From NCBI GenBank assembly GCA_038142005.1, contig JAYQJE010000005.1:170863-234862 (forward strand): DNA of 64,000 bases, read 5' to 3'. Each line of letters starts with the position of its first letter. Position 1 is the first letter of the stretch. A program made the position numbers and the translations under genes. The notes beneath the pieces were generated by a model. That model ran no database searches, was not told the origin of the DNA, and was given only the letters and a program-made list of their open reading frames with translations. The DNA is from SHAN690 sp023262195. Lineage in GTDB: Bacteria > Bacteroidota > Bacteroidia > Flavobacteriales_G > Salibacteraceae. Shown here one piece after another: positions 9,158 to 17,664 of the stretch.

Positions 9158-9616
9158 ATGGGAAGTCAGAAAAAATCGGACAAAGAGATTGTTAATCCGA
9201 TTGATAAAGATAAAGTAACCGAAACTCCTGGATTATTGGAGTATGCGCACCATGTAGGTAGTGCGATTATTAAACCTGAAGATCGAGGTAAGCTTAAAAG
9301 CCAGGCACTCTCATCCATGTATGAGCAAACGGATTTACAACTCGGTCAGATTAGGCGCCAGATTGAACTGTTGGCGGAAGAGGCGAAAAAGATTCAGCAG
9401 AGAAAAGATGTGTCAGAGTCGATATATGGAGCAAAAATGAATTTCAAACCACTCGTTGGACACATATACCATCTTTACCAGAAAGAGAACGAAGACTATA
9501 TACTGTCCTTGTTGGGGCCAGATGAGTGGGGAAGAAGCAAACCGAGTTGGGAATATATTTCAACCACAAAATTACTAGGAGATCACACTTGGGAAATACT
9601 AGAATCCAATGATTAG
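9158..9616 (+). CDS. DUF2452 family protein
   Basis: The 152-residue protein shows the features of the DUF2452 family: NPIDKDKVTETPGLLEYAHH at the start, a middle helix LGQIRRQIELLAEEAKKIQ, MNFKPLVGHIYHLYQ and the C-terminal DEWGRSKPSWEYISTTKLL. It is cytosolic and charged. Family members are common in Bacteroidota and have no known function. An in-frame GTG at 9149 overlaps the stop of the M28 gene; I prefer the ATG at 9158. It overlaps the next gene by eight bases, so these genes probably form one transcript with the peptidase. Confidence 0.8.
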   Translation: MGSQKKSDKEIVNPIDKDKVTETPGLLEYAHHVGSAIIKPEDRGKLKSQALSSMYEQTDLQLGQIRRQIELLAEEAKKIQQRKDVSESIYGAKMNFKPLVGHIYHLYQKENEDYILSLLGPDEWGRSKPSWEYISTTKLLGDHTWEILESND

Positions 9617-10034
9617 GGTATTAGCTTTCTTGACTTGCGTCATATGCAGTTGCACCTTTCCGACTGCAAAGAGTGAGTCTGAGGAAATAATAAAAGTGAT
9701 GCAAGGCCAAGCTGCAGCTTGTAACAAAGGCAATCTCGAAGGGTACATGTCTGGTTATTGGATGAGTGACTCTCTTGTTTTTACAGGAGGTAAATCAACC
9801 TCCTATAGCTGGCAAGCAGCTTTGGACAGATATAAGAAGTCGTATCCCACGGCTGAAAAAATGGGTAAGCTCGAATTCTCTGAGATTGAGACAAAATTTA
9901 CCTCAAAAAACAGCGCCTATACCGTTGGGCAGTGGTCTCTGAGCAAATCAGATGACGATGTTTCAGGCCGCTTCACATTGGTTTGGAAAAAAATTAATGG
10001 AAGTTGGTTTATCGTTGCCGACCATAGTTCTTAA
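9609..10034 (+). CDS. DUF4440/SnoaL-like small lipoprotein
   Basis: The 141 residues begin with a lipoprotein signal (VLAFLTCVICSC, with lipobox cysteine near residue 15). The rest is an NTF2-like alpha+beta cone as in DUF4440 proteins: an N-terminal helix EEIIKVMQGQAAACNKGNLE, the motif GYWMSDSLVFTGG and the closing strands GRFTLVWKKINGSWFIVADH. The fold binds small hydrophobic ligands or acts as an enzyme in various families; no catalytic residues can be assigned. It overlaps the end of the DUF2452 gene by eight bases. Confidence 0.72.
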   Translation: MIRVLAFLTCVICSCTFPTAKSESEEIIKVMQGQAAACNKGNLEGYMSGYWMSDSLVFTGGKSTSYSWQAALDRYKKSYPTAEKMGKLEFSEIETKFTSKNSAYTVGQWSLSKSDDDVSGRFTLVWKKINGSWFIVADHSS

Positions 10035-10091
10035 GAAAATCAAGTTTACTATCACTTGCATTTTTAAATTTGAGGTTTTCATGATAAAGCT

Positions 10092-11711
10092 ATGCTGAGA
10101 CAACTAACCGCCCTTTTGACCATGAGTCTTTTGTTATCAAACCTGGCTTTAGGTCAAAACGAAGACGAAACTGATGCTCCAGAGGAGGTGTTCATGACAG
10201 ACATCATCGAAAAGAAGATAATTCCTACTGGAAATATTCAGCGGGCAGACCGTTTGTTTTTCGATGAAAATTACAAGGAGGCACTAGATGAGTACTTACT
10301 CGTCTTGGAGCGTGACCCAGAAGACATCAAGGTAAATTATAACGCAGGTTTATGCCTCTTAAATTCTGATTATGACAAAATCAAGTCCTTGCCATACTTT
10401 CAAAAGGTGGTTTTTTATGACGATGAGGCAGCGACAGTATATTATCTAATTGGAAAAGCATACCAATCGGATATGCGATTTGATAGGGCCATAGAAAACT
10501 TTAATAAATATATTGAGTACTACTCATCAATTGATGAGTTCTCGGTTGAAGAAGCGGAAATAGAAATTGAGTATTGCGAAAATGCTTATCAATTGATAAA
10601 ATTCCCTCGGGAATGTGTGTACGAAAACTTGGGTGAACACATCAATAGCCCATATCCAGACTACTTTCCATTTGTTACTATGGATGAGAGTTTTGTAGTA
10701 TTTACTTCAAAGCGTGATGACGGAAGCACCAAACTTCCAGATGGTACATTCTCGAATAACATCTACTATTCTAAAGTGGAAAATGGCGAGTACACTGATG
10801 CGGTGCACATGCCTGAAGCCGATAATAAACCATCAGAAAGCGAAGTGGTGATTGGAATGGCCAATGATGGAAAGAATATGCTGCTCATGAAAGGTGAAGA
10901 GGGAATAAGTGGTGATATCTATGAAGCTGATTTTGCAAACGATCAGCTTGAGAACCTTGTGCCATTGGGGCCACGGATAAACAGTGAAGATTCTCGTGAA
11001 ATTGCAGCAACTTATGGTACGGACAGGAACACGGTTTACTTCGTGAGTGATAGAGATGGAGGGTATGGCGGAACTGATATTTGGATAGCTAAAAAGCTGC
11101 CTACAGGCGCGTGGGGCGTGCCCTACAATGCTGGTCCTAGTATCAATACTGAGAGAGATGAGGATTTTCCAAACTTATCGCCAGATGGTAAAACGCTCTT
11201 CTTTAGTTCCAAGGGCCATTTTAGCATGGGAGGATTTGACATCTTCCAAGCCAAATGGGATGCAGATTCTAACGCCTTTGTCAATCCTAGAAACATAGGT
11301 TATCCTGTGAATTCTGTGGATGATGATATGAACTATCGTCAATCGGCATCTGGGCGTTATGGTTATATCTCAGCGCTTCGACCTGAAGGGTACGGAGATT
11401 ATGACATTTATAGATTAACCATATCTGAAGTTGATCCTGAGTATACTGTGCTCAGAGGTGTGCTAAGTGCAGACAAAGGAGAGTTGTCAGGCACGGCTAT
11501 CACAGTTACAAACCTAGCCACAGGTGAGTTAGAAGGTAACTACACACCAAACCAAAATACGCAACGCTATGTGATTATATTACCTCCGGGTGAGTTTGAT
11601 GTTTACATTACCGCAGATGACCGGGAGCCAGTAGCTTTTACAGTTAAGGTGCTCGGTAAGAGCTCTTTTCAACCAGAAGTGGTGCGAGACATCATGATGG
11701 TTTCTAAGTAA
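10092..11711 (+). CDS. TPR and PD40 beta-propeller repeat periplasmic protein
   Basis: A signal peptide (LTMSLLLSNLALGQ) is followed by tetratricopeptide repeats at about residues 50-160 (RADRLFFDENYKEALDEYL, YYLIGKAYQSDMRFDRAIENF) and then WD40-like PD40 blades at about 195-440 (YPDYFPFVTMDESFVVFTSK, NTVYFVSDRDGGYGGTDIWI, LSPDGKTLFFSSKGHFSMGG). A small carboxypeptidase-regulatory-like domain closes the protein (LRGVLSADKGELSGTAITV). The layout is that of PorE-type proteins of the type IX secretion system, but the C-terminal OmpA peptidoglycan-binding domain is absent. It could be a truncated paralogue with a scaffold role in the envelope. Length is 539 residues. Confidence 0.82.
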   Translation: MLRQLTALLTMSLLLSNLALGQNEDETDAPEEVFMTDIIEKKIIPTGNIQRADRLFFDENYKEALDEYLLVLERDPEDIKVNYNAGLCLLNSDYDKIKSLPYFQKVVFYDDEAATVYYLIGKAYQSDMRFDRAIENFNKYIEYYSSIDEFSVEEAEIEIEYCENAYQLIKFPRECVYENLGEHINSPYPDYFPFVTMDESFVVFTSKRDDGSTKLPDGTFSNNIYYSKVENGEYTDAVHMPEADNKPSESEVVIGMANDGKNMLLMKGEEGISGDIYEADFANDQLENLVPLGPRINSEDSREIAATYGTDRNTVYFVSDRDGGYGGTDIWIAKKLPTGAWGVPYNAGPSINTERDEDFPNLSPDGKTLFFSSKGHFSMGGFDIFQAKWDADSNAFVNPRNIGYPVNSVDDDMNYRQSASGRYGYISALRPEGYGDYDIYRLTISEVDPEYTVLRGVLSADKGELSGTAITVTNLATGELEGNYTPNQNTQRYVIILPPGEFDVYITADDREPVAFTVKVLGKSSFQPEVVRDIMMVSK

Positions 11712-11726
11712 TACTGTTATCATAGA

Positions 11727-11942
11727 ATGAGAAGATATGTATTATACATATCCAACGATTGCGCGCAGTGTGATGATGTAGTAGACTATATCAAAAGAAA
11801 GCGAATAGAATGCCTTATCATAAATGTTGATGACGAAGGAGATTCTACACCTGAACAGGTTTTTACATATCCAGTTATGTTTTTAAATGATGAACTATTG
11901 GAATATGGTCGAGGCATCATTGAGCATTTTCAGCAGGCTTAA
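11727..11942 (+). CDS. Glutaredoxin/thioredoxin-like small protein
   Basis: The 71-residue protein begins with a beta strand and a CxxC motif (YISNDCAQCDDVVDYIKRK, Cys12 and Cys15), followed by a second strand IECLIINVDDE and the TYPVMFLNDELL segment. That segment holds the cis-proline position of thioredoxin folds. It resembles a minimal glutaredoxin of the NrdH/Gp36 kind. It starts 15 bases after the TPR/PD40 gene and is likely co-transcribed with it. The partner reductase and substrate are unknown. Confidence 0.65.
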   Translation: MRRYVLYISNDCAQCDDVVDYIKRKRIECLIINVDDEGDSTPEQVFTYPVMFLNDELLEYGRGIIEHFQQA

Positions 11943-11968
11943 GACTCATAGAAGTTAACTTCGTAAAG

Positions 11969-13485
11969 ATGCTTCAATCTTATCATCTAAAGATATTTCC
12001 GCTTGGGATCAAGTGACGATAGCTAATGAGCCTATTGAATCAAAGCAATTAATGTTTAGAGCTGCAAGCCGCTGTGCGTCCTGGATTATGGATAATTTTT
12101 CAGACAAGAACACAACGTTTAATGTTTTTGCAGGAATTGGAAATAATGGTGGAGATGCTTTAGTAATAGCGGATGTATTAAACAGCAATGGATATAAAAC
12201 CGAGGTAAGCATAGTCAATTTTAGTGATCAATATAGTGGAGATTTCAACCATTATTACGATAAGTTAGTCAAAACCAAAATCACCATTCGAGACATCCAA
12301 AATTCCAGTGATTTTCCAGAAATAGTGCGAGACGCCATTATTATTGATGGAATATTTGGAATAGGTTTGAACCGCCCCGCAGAAGGTGTGGCGCGTGAAT
12401 GCATAGAGTTTATTAACTCACTTGATGCTGTCGTTATTTCTATCGATGCACCCTCTGGATTGTCAGTGGATTTGAATCTAATACATCAAGCGCAGGCTTC
12501 AGTCGTGAATGCTTCACATACACTTACTTTTCAAGTACCGAAACTCGGTTTGATTCTCCCTGATTTTGGAAATTGTGTTGGTAAATTATCACTTATTGAT
12601 ATCGGCTTAGATCCGAATTTTATCTCGGAACTCGAAAGCAATTTGTTCTGGATAGATTCTATCTATTCTTATAAAGATCTGTTTAGAAGACTGAAGTTTT
12701 CTCATAAAGGAACTTTCGGTAAAGTAACTATTGTTGCTGGGCAATATGGATCGATGGGGGCGAGCGTGTTGGCCACCAAAGCAGCTGTATATTCTGGTGC
12801 GGGTCTGGTCACGGTCGTTTCACCAAGCTGTGGTTTGGATGTTTTACAAACTGCTATCCCCGAGGCTCTGTGTAAGATGTCAGGAGAGAGGGCCATCATT
12901 GACGTGCCAGATATGGATGCAAGATCGGTAACTGCGGTGGGTCCTGGAATTGGTACTGAGCAAAAGGTAGAGGTCATGTTGCATTCGCTTATGAATCGTG
13001 CAAAGTCACCGATGGTAATAGATGCGGACGCTTTGAATATCTTGGCTAAGTCAGAAAATGGTCTGAGCATGGTACCAGCAAATTCAGTACTAACTCCGCA
13101 TCCTAAGGAGTTTGAACGGTTGTTCGGTTCACAAACAAATGGAAAAGAGCGTTTAAGAGTACTGCAAGCAAAGGCAATAGAGCATCAAGTTTATATTGTA
13201 CTCAAAGGCGCACATTCGGCTATGGCCACTCCAAACGGTCGAGTTTATTTCAATAGCACCGGAAACTCAGGCATGGCTACCGGAGGGTCAGGAGATGTAC
13301 TTACTGGATTGATAGCAAGCTTTATTGCTCAAACTAAAAATGTAGAAGCCAGCGTAATCTGTGCTCTTTATGTACACGGCTACGCTGCTGATATAGCTGC
13401 ATACAACTGCGGAATGCACGGACTTACTCCTACTAGAATCATTGAGTCTATTGGTTATGCAATGAAAACAACACTTGAAGAATAA
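11969..13485 (+). CDS. nnr: Bifunctional NAD(P)H-hydrate repair enzyme (epimerase and dehydratase), frame interrupted near start
   Basis: The N-terminal half is the NAD(P)HX epimerase (GIGNNGGDALVIADVL, DGIFGIGLNRP, SIDAPSGLSVD). The C-terminal half is the ADP/ATP-dependent NAD(P)HX dehydratase (HKGTFGKVTIVAG, GPGIGTEQ, VIDADALNIL, LTPHPKEFERLFG, GSGDVLTGLIASF). Together they repair hydrated nicotinamide cofactors in the cytosol. From a GTG at 12013 the frame is open, but the family N-terminus lies upstream in another frame. The ATG at 11969 followed by one extra A in the CAATC at about 11975-11979 gives MLQILSSKDISAWDQVTIAN, a normal family start, and 505 residues. I therefore place the start at 11969 with a one-base loss. 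Confidence 0.88.
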
Positions 13486-13488
13486 AAT

Positions 13489-14091
13489 ATGTCGATCACC
13501 ATTTTCATATTGCTTGTTACGGTCTTTGTTTCATTAAGCGCGCTTTGAAATAGAGAGCTTTTCTTTAAGCTTGACTTTCAGCCGTACCTCATTGATCGGA
13601 ATAAGGAATGGTATCGTTTTTTTAGTCATGCTTTCATACATGCTGATGGCTTTCACTTGGGCATAAACATGTATGTGTTATACACCTTTGGTAATACGGT
13701 AGAGGCTAATTTTCAAGCGCTATATGGACAACAGGTTTGGGTCGCTTATTACTTGTTGCTTTACGTAGGTGGAGTGCTGTTCAGTGCCTTGCCCGGTTAT
13801 ATGCGTAACAAAGAGAATTATGCATATCATGGGGTAGGTGCTTCGGGTGCTGTATCAGCCGTTGTGTTTAGCTATATCCTGATGAATCCATTCAGCAAGC
13901 TAGGCATCATCCTCATTCCAATCGGTCTGCCTGCATTTGCTTTTGGGATCCTTTATCTTGGATATGAAGTTTATATGGATCGGAATAGAAAAAGCAATAT
14001 TGCCCATTCTGCTCATTACATCGGGGCGATTTTTGGTCTTGTTTTCACCGCTGCTACTAAGCCTTCTTTAATTCTTAGGTTCTTCGATTGA
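13489..14091 (+). CDS. Rhomboid family intramembrane serine protease with an in-frame TGA near the N-terminus
   Basis: Read from the ATG at 13489 the product is 200 residues with a single TGA at 13546-13548 (codon 20). Downstream are FFSHAFIHADGFHLGINMYV, the catalytic serine in GVGASGAVSAV and the catalytic histidine in HSAHYIGAIFG, within six hydrophobic helices. Rhomboids cleave membrane proteins inside the bilayer. The reading frame before the TGA (ITIFILLVTVFVSLSAL-like) is the expected first helix, so the stop interrupts one gene; it is not upstream of it. A start at the ATG of 13666 would lose the first helix and the HADGFHLG part. The stop codon TGA overlaps the TTG start of the next gene. 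Confidence 0.75.
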
Positions 14092-14951
14092 GTGTGGTCT
14101 ATCATAAAGGTGAGTTTCACCATGCTCAAAGCTTGGATATAAGTTTTAATAATCGAGCATTTAGATATGCCGATGGCTTTTTTGAGGCAGTACGGTTTTA
14201 TAATCGAAAACCTATCTTCTGGTCATATCATTTGGCAAGGATTGAGCAGACGTGTGCCTTTTTAAAGCTTGAAGAATGTCCGTCAAGCGAGATGCTAACA
14301 GATTTGGTCAACAACCTTTTAATGAAGAATGATGTCGATACAGGAACATTAAGAATTGTGTTTTATCGATCAGGTGGGGGTAAATACTTTCCAGAGTCGA
14401 ACATGGCTGAAATTTTCATGGAGGTATCAGGTTCAGGATTAGAGGTGTACCCTTCACCTGTCGTCACTAAAAAGGCCGTGATTTTTGAAGATCAAAAGTC
14501 ATCAGGTAATCCATTTGGTAACTATAAACTAATTGATAAAACATTGCACATTTTGGCTGCGGTTCATGCCTTGGAAAATCAGGTAAGCGAAGCCATATTG
14601 CTCAATGAAGCAGGATACATTACCGAAGCGGTTTCTAGCAACGTCTTTTTTATCTCAGGAAGCGACTTAGTTACCCCACCATTAATTGATGGTGGTTTGA
14701 ATGGCGTGATTCGAAGGGTGATAATCGAGAAAGCCCATCAATTTAATATGAATTTGAAAGAGGAATCAGTTTTGCCCAGTCAACTATCAAATTTTCAGGA
14801 GGTATTTACTACGAATACAGGCAGTGGAATTGCTTCTATTTCAAGCATAGGTGATAAGGTATATAAATCAGAACGTGCAGAACAAATGCAATCGGTATTA
14901 ACAACGCTGGCTATTAATTCATGCTCGGATTTTCTGGGAAGTCAGCCATGA
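14088..14951 (+). CDS. Class IV PLP-dependent aminotransferase (aminodeoxychorismate lyase / branched-chain aminotransferase-like)
   Basis: The 287-residue protein carries the fold type IV markers: FNNRAFRYADGFFEAVRFYN at the start, the PLP lysine in YKLIDKTLHILAA and the signature EAILLNEAGYITEAVSSNVF, followed by TPPLIDGGLNGVIRR and TTNTGSGIASISSI. Length and motif style fit 4-amino-4-deoxychorismate lyase (folate synthesis) better than branched-chain aminotransferase, but both remain possible. A PabA-like amidotransferase is present at 32.4 kb. The start is a TTG overlapping the rhomboid stop. Its 3' end overlaps the convergent AlgH gene by 38 bases. Confidence 0.82.
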   Translation: MSVVYHKGEFHHAQSLDISFNNRAFRYADGFFEAVRFYNRKPIFWSYHLARIEQTCAFLKLEECPSSEMLTDLVNNLLMKNDVDTGTLRIVFYRSGGGKYFPESNMAEIFMEVSGSGLEVYPSPVVTKKAVIFEDQKSSGNPFGNYKLIDKTLHILAAVHALENQVSEAILLNEAGYITEAVSSNVFFISGSDLVTPPLIDGGLNGVIRRVIIEKAHQFNMNLKEESVLPSQLSNFQEVFTTNTGSGIASISSIGDKVYKSERAEQMQSVLTTLAINSCSDFLGSQP

Positions 14952-15444
14952 TCGAAAACTTTTTACCGAGCTGTTGTAAGCTCTGTTTCCACAGTGATTC
15001 ATCTCGCGCGTTTAAAACATGCTCACTTGCTAGATTGGTAATGATCCATGACTTCTCAGTAATTTCCTGTTCTAATTGACCTTGACTCCAGCCGCAGTAG
15101 CCACCAAAGAATTTGATTTCTGTAGGGGGTAATTTACCTGAATCGTGTAGTTTTCTAGCTTCTTCAAAGTTGCTAGACCATCCAAGATTATCAGTAACCT
15201 GAAGCGAATCTGTGATACCTAAGTCATTATGGTGGATATAGAATACACGATCGCTCTCAACAGGACCACCGATGTAAAACAAATATCCATTGCCATAAAA
15301 GCTTTCTACAACCTCACTCAACTCTATGGTTGTTGGTTTATTAAGCACAAACCCCACCGTGCCATCTTCTATACTGTACTCTGTAATTAGTATAACACTT
15401 CTGCTAAAATTGGGGTCCAGTAAAAATGGGTCTGAGATTAGCAC
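14914..15444 (-). CDS. YqgE/AlgH family protein (DUF179)
   Basis: The 176 residues match the AlgH family: LISDPFLLDPNFSRSVILI near the start, GTVGFVLNKPT, the FYIGGPVESDRVFYIHH block and FFGGYCGWSQGQLEQEI. The fold is known from structures but the function is unsettled; in Pseudomonas the protein was linked to alginate regulation. The start is GTG at 15444; no ATG lies in frame upstream, and a stop (TGA) precedes the KTQKGD that relatives usually have in their N-terminus, so a few residues may be missing. It is convergent with the aminotransferase gene and overlaps its 3' end. Confidence 0.87.
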   Translation of the reverse strand: MLISDPFLLDPNFSRSVILITEYSIEDGTVGFVLNKPTTIELSEVVESFYGNGYLFYIGGPVESDRVFYIHHNDLGITDSLQVTDNLGWSSNFEEARKLHDSGKLPPTEIKFFGGYCGWSQGQLEQEITEKSWIITNLASEHVLNARDESLWKQSLQQLGKKFSIMADFPENPSMN

Positions 15445-15655
15445 GTCTCCTTTTTGAGTTTTGACGTGTCAAACGAATAACTCAGATTGTGAAAGAAATT
15501 GTTTTCTATGCTTTTAGGATTGAACATAAATCGCGTCTAATATAATCGTTGAATCTTATCCAAATGTTAATCTCGATTATCTAAACGAGAATCCCGAAAA
15601 TCTTGAACTTAAATATTACACTTGCTGTTAAACCCATCTAAAGATTCAAAGCAGT

Positions 15656-16294
15656 ATGAAGAAGGAGTTTCATAAGAGAATTGACTACGGTCTTAAAGAA
15701 TTTGATATTGAAAACACCCCAGAAAACCCACTTGAACTTTTCATGGAATGGCTGAAGGAGGCAGAAGAATCAATTCCTGATGCAAGTGCAATGGTGCTTT
15801 CCACAGTTGGAGAATTGGGTATTCCTTCGAGTAGAATTGTTTTACTAAGGCAGTTGGACAAGGAGGGGATTAAGTTTTACACGAACTATGAAAGTCAAAA
15901 GGGTAGAGAAATGGAGTCTAACGCCCATGTGGCGGCCAACTTCTTTTGGCGAGAACTCGAACGCCAAGTTTGTGTAGTAGGTAAGGTGTCGAAACTTAAT
16001 AGTGAGGTGAGTGATGCTTATTTCAATTCAAGGCCCCGTCAGAGTCGGATTGGAGCCGTAGCGTCAGACCAGAGTAAGCCTTTAGCAAGCAGAGCTGAAC
16101 TTGAATCTCGCGTAGAAAAACTTAATGACTACTTTGAAGGAAAAGAAATACCCAGACCTGACTATTGGGGAGGGTATAACATCCAAATCAATGAGATTGA
16201 ATTTTGGCAAGGAAAGCCTAGTCGATTGCACGATCGTTTATGCTATCGGAAAGATAAGAATGGATACTGGAGTAAAACGCGCTTGAATCCTTAA
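15656..16294 (+). CDS. pdxH: Pyridoxamine 5'-phosphate oxidase
   Basis: The 212-residue enzyme oxidises pyridoxamine or pyridoxine 5'-phosphate to PLP with FMN and oxygen. It shows SSRIVLLRQLDKEGIKFYTN (FMN binding), the basic NFFWRELERQVCVVG strand, FNSRPRQSRIGAVASDQS, RPDYWGGYNI and the C-terminal FWQGKPSRLHDRL with WSKTRLNP, the dimer-interface tail. Length is the family norm. It stands alone after a 211-base intergenic region and overlaps the convergent bTHX gene by four bases. PLP made here serves the rocD and class IV aminotransferase products nearby. Confidence 0.95.
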   Translation: MKKEFHKRIDYGLKEFDIENTPENPLELFMEWLKEAEESIPDASAMVLSTVGELGIPSSRIVLLRQLDKEGIKFYTNYESQKGREMESNAHVAANFFWRELERQVCVVGKVSKLNSEVSDAYFNSRPRQSRIGAVASDQSKPLASRAELESRVEKLNDYFEGKEIPRPDYWGGYNIQINEIEFWQGKPSRLHDRLCYRKDKNGYWSKTRLNP

Positions 16295-16578
16295 TCAGCC
16301 GAGTCTTCTTTTTTGTCAGTTGCAGCTTTTTTAGTGGTGGTCTTCTTAGCTGCAGTAGTCTTTTTAGCCGTAGTCGTCTTTTTAGCTGTTGTGGTTTTTT
16401 TGGCTGGTGCAGCTTTCTTCGCTGGCGCAGTTTTCTTTTCAGCCGTGGCCTTCTTACTCGTGGACGCTTTCTTTTTTGGAGCTACAATTACAGGCTTATT
16501 AGACTTTCGCTTTCTAGACTTACCATAACTGCCCGCAGCGCGCTTACCTCTTGCGGTTTTAATATCTCCTTTTCCCAT
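16291..16578 (-). CDS. 30S ribosomal protein bTHX with a long histone-H1-like tail
   Basis: The first 25 residues (MGKGDIKTARGKRAAGSYGK, then SRKRK) match bTHX, the tiny basic protein that fills a cavity in the head of the small ribosomal subunit. A linker (SNKPVIVAPKKK) and then about 50 residues of lysine-, alanine- and threonine-rich repeats follow, mainly AKKTT/AKKTTT units, with a short acidic end. The tail has the composition of the C-terminal domain of histone H1 and of bacterial Hc1-type proteins. Extended bTHX proteins are known in Bacteroidota, but the tail function is not. The repeat DNA gives a spurious antisense open frame. The length of 95 residues compares with about 25-30 for the classical protein. 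Confidence 0.75.
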   Translation of the reverse strand: MGKGDIKTARGKRAAGSYGKSRKRKSNKPVIVAPKKKASTSKKATAEKKTAPAKKAAPAKKTTTAKKTTTAKKTTAAKKTTTKKAATDKKEDSAD

Positions 16579-16625
16579 AAGTAATAAATATTTTAAATCG
16601 TGGTTTGAATGGCAAATATAACCGA

Positions 16626-16646
16626 CTCATAAGATATGCTTATGAG
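16626..16646. promoter_or_regulatory. Perfect 8-base palindrome upstream of the bTHX gene
   Basis: CTCATAAG (16626-16633) and CTTATGAG (16639-16646) form a perfect inverted repeat around the five bases ATATG. It lies 48 bases upstream of the bTHX start and just beyond the T-run of the HU terminator (minus strand). It may be an operator, a second terminator hairpin or a chance palindrome; there is no T-run on its own 3' side in the minus direction. Confidence 0.35.
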
Positions 16647-16647
16647 C

Positions 16648-16687
16648 AAAAAAAAAAAAGCTCAGAAGTCAAAGACAACTGAGCTTT
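16648..16687 (-). terminator. Rho-independent terminator of the HU gene
   Basis: On the minus strand AAAGCTCAG (16687-16679) pairs with CTGAGCTTT (16665-16657) around a 13-base loop, followed by a run of twelve T (the A-run at 16648-16659 on the plus strand). It begins 21 bases after the HU stop codon. Confidence 0.85.
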
Positions 16688-16707
16688 CTATATTGATAGG
16701 AACGTAC

Positions 16708-16978
16708 TTAGTTCACTGCACCAGCCAAATCAGCGCCAGCTTTGAACTTTACAACATTCTTAGCTGCAATCTTGATTTCTTTACCAGTTTGTGGGTTACG
16801 ACCAGTTCTTGCAGAACGGTTAGACACTGAGAATGATCCGAAGCCTACAAGAGCTACGCGACCACCACTTTTCAATGTAGAAGTTGTGCTGTTAACGAAT
16901 GCGTCAAGAGCTTTTTGCATCAGCCTTAGAGATTCCAGCTCCATTAGCCATTGCTTCGATTAATTCAGCTTTATTCAT
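16708..16978 (-). CDS. HU family DNA-binding protein, frame interrupted in an A-run
   Basis: From the ATG at 16978 the product reads MNKAELIEAMANGAGISKAD and then shifts frame in the run at 16912-16916; restoring two A gives AKKALDAF and a total of exactly 90 residues, the standard HU length. The rest is intact: VALVGFGSFSV, the arm motif RTGRNPQTGKEI and NVVKFKAGADL. HU compacts and bends DNA as a dimer. It is normally essential or nearly so, which makes a real frameshift unlikely. The gene has its own terminator and a 182-base AT-rich upstream region. Confidence 0.9.
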
Positions 16979-17160
16979 GTTTTAATAAGATTTAGTTAAA
17001 CAAATTTTTTTATTGATTATCGACAAATATTAGTCGCAACCTCAAGCCCTGCAAGCGTTCTAGAGCTATTTGTTGATAAATACACCCCTTTGTTAATAAG
17101 TGCAGCCTAAAACACACTGTTTTCAAGGGTTTCAACACATTTTAAAGTCGAAATAGCCCA

Positions 17161-17577
17161 TTATTCCGCCATCATTACTCGATCAGAGCCATCAAATTGT
17201 GGTGTTTGAACACTCAAAACCTTCATTGGTGAATCATTGGTAACCTTTACAGAATGAGCCATTCCTTTTGGAATAAAGATGTAATCACCTGCTCCAATTG
17301 TCGATGACTTCTCCTCGCCTCCTTCTAGATGAAATGTAAATATGCCCTCGCCTTGTAAAACATATACAAGCTCAGTGTGGTGTTCGTGTTTATGTGGCGC
17401 AACAGCTTGTTTTACCCATATCAAAAAACTTGATGCATTGGGGTCACTGTCCAACTCATAGACATGAATATTTTCATAATTCAGTCTGGGTTGAAACCCT
17501 TCAATATTCGTCACATTCTGTGATATTGAATTCAAAGTAATTAAGGTGAATACAATCGGTATTAGGAGAGTTTTCAT
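17161..17577 (-). CDS. Cupin domain protein with a signal peptide
   Basis: The ATG at 17577 begins a signal peptide (MKTLLIPIVFTLITLNSISQ); a farther ATG at 17607 would spoil it. One cupin barrel follows with the metal-site pattern HKHEHHTELVYVLQGEG (histidines and glutamate of motif 1) and GDYIFIPKGMAHSVKVT (motif 2 histidine). The 138-residue protein is exported and likely binds one metal ion. Function cannot be narrowed down: single-domain cupins include sugar isomerases, dioxygenases and sensors. It is divergent from rocD with an 87-base gap. Confidence 0.75.
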   Translation of the reverse strand: MKTLLIPIVFTLITLNSISQNVTNIEGFQPRLNYENIHVYELDSDPNASSFLIWVKQAVAPHKHEHHTELVYVLQGEGIFTFHLEGGEEKSSTIGAGDYIFIPKGMAHSVKVTNDSPMKVLSVQTPQFDGSDRVMMAE

Positions 17578-17664
17578 ATCTAGTAGATTATGATGCAAAG
17601 AAAACATTGTCTTGTGAGGCGCAAAGCCATCCGTTAACTTCGCTGTTCAAAAAACAAATAATTA

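Noticed and set aside
2633..13548. In-frame TAA and TGA as recoded sense codons or selenocysteine
   Set aside because: TAA, TGA and TAG are all used as ordinary stops throughout the window, the TGA in the rhomboid gene has no stem-loop or cysteine context, and most other lesions are frameshifts, so errors or point mutations explain them better.
16313..16528. Plus-strand 71-aa hydrophobic frame (FLAVVVFLAVV repeats)
   Set aside because: It is the antisense reading of the lysine-rich AKKTT repeats of the bTHX gene and has no signal or conservation of its own.
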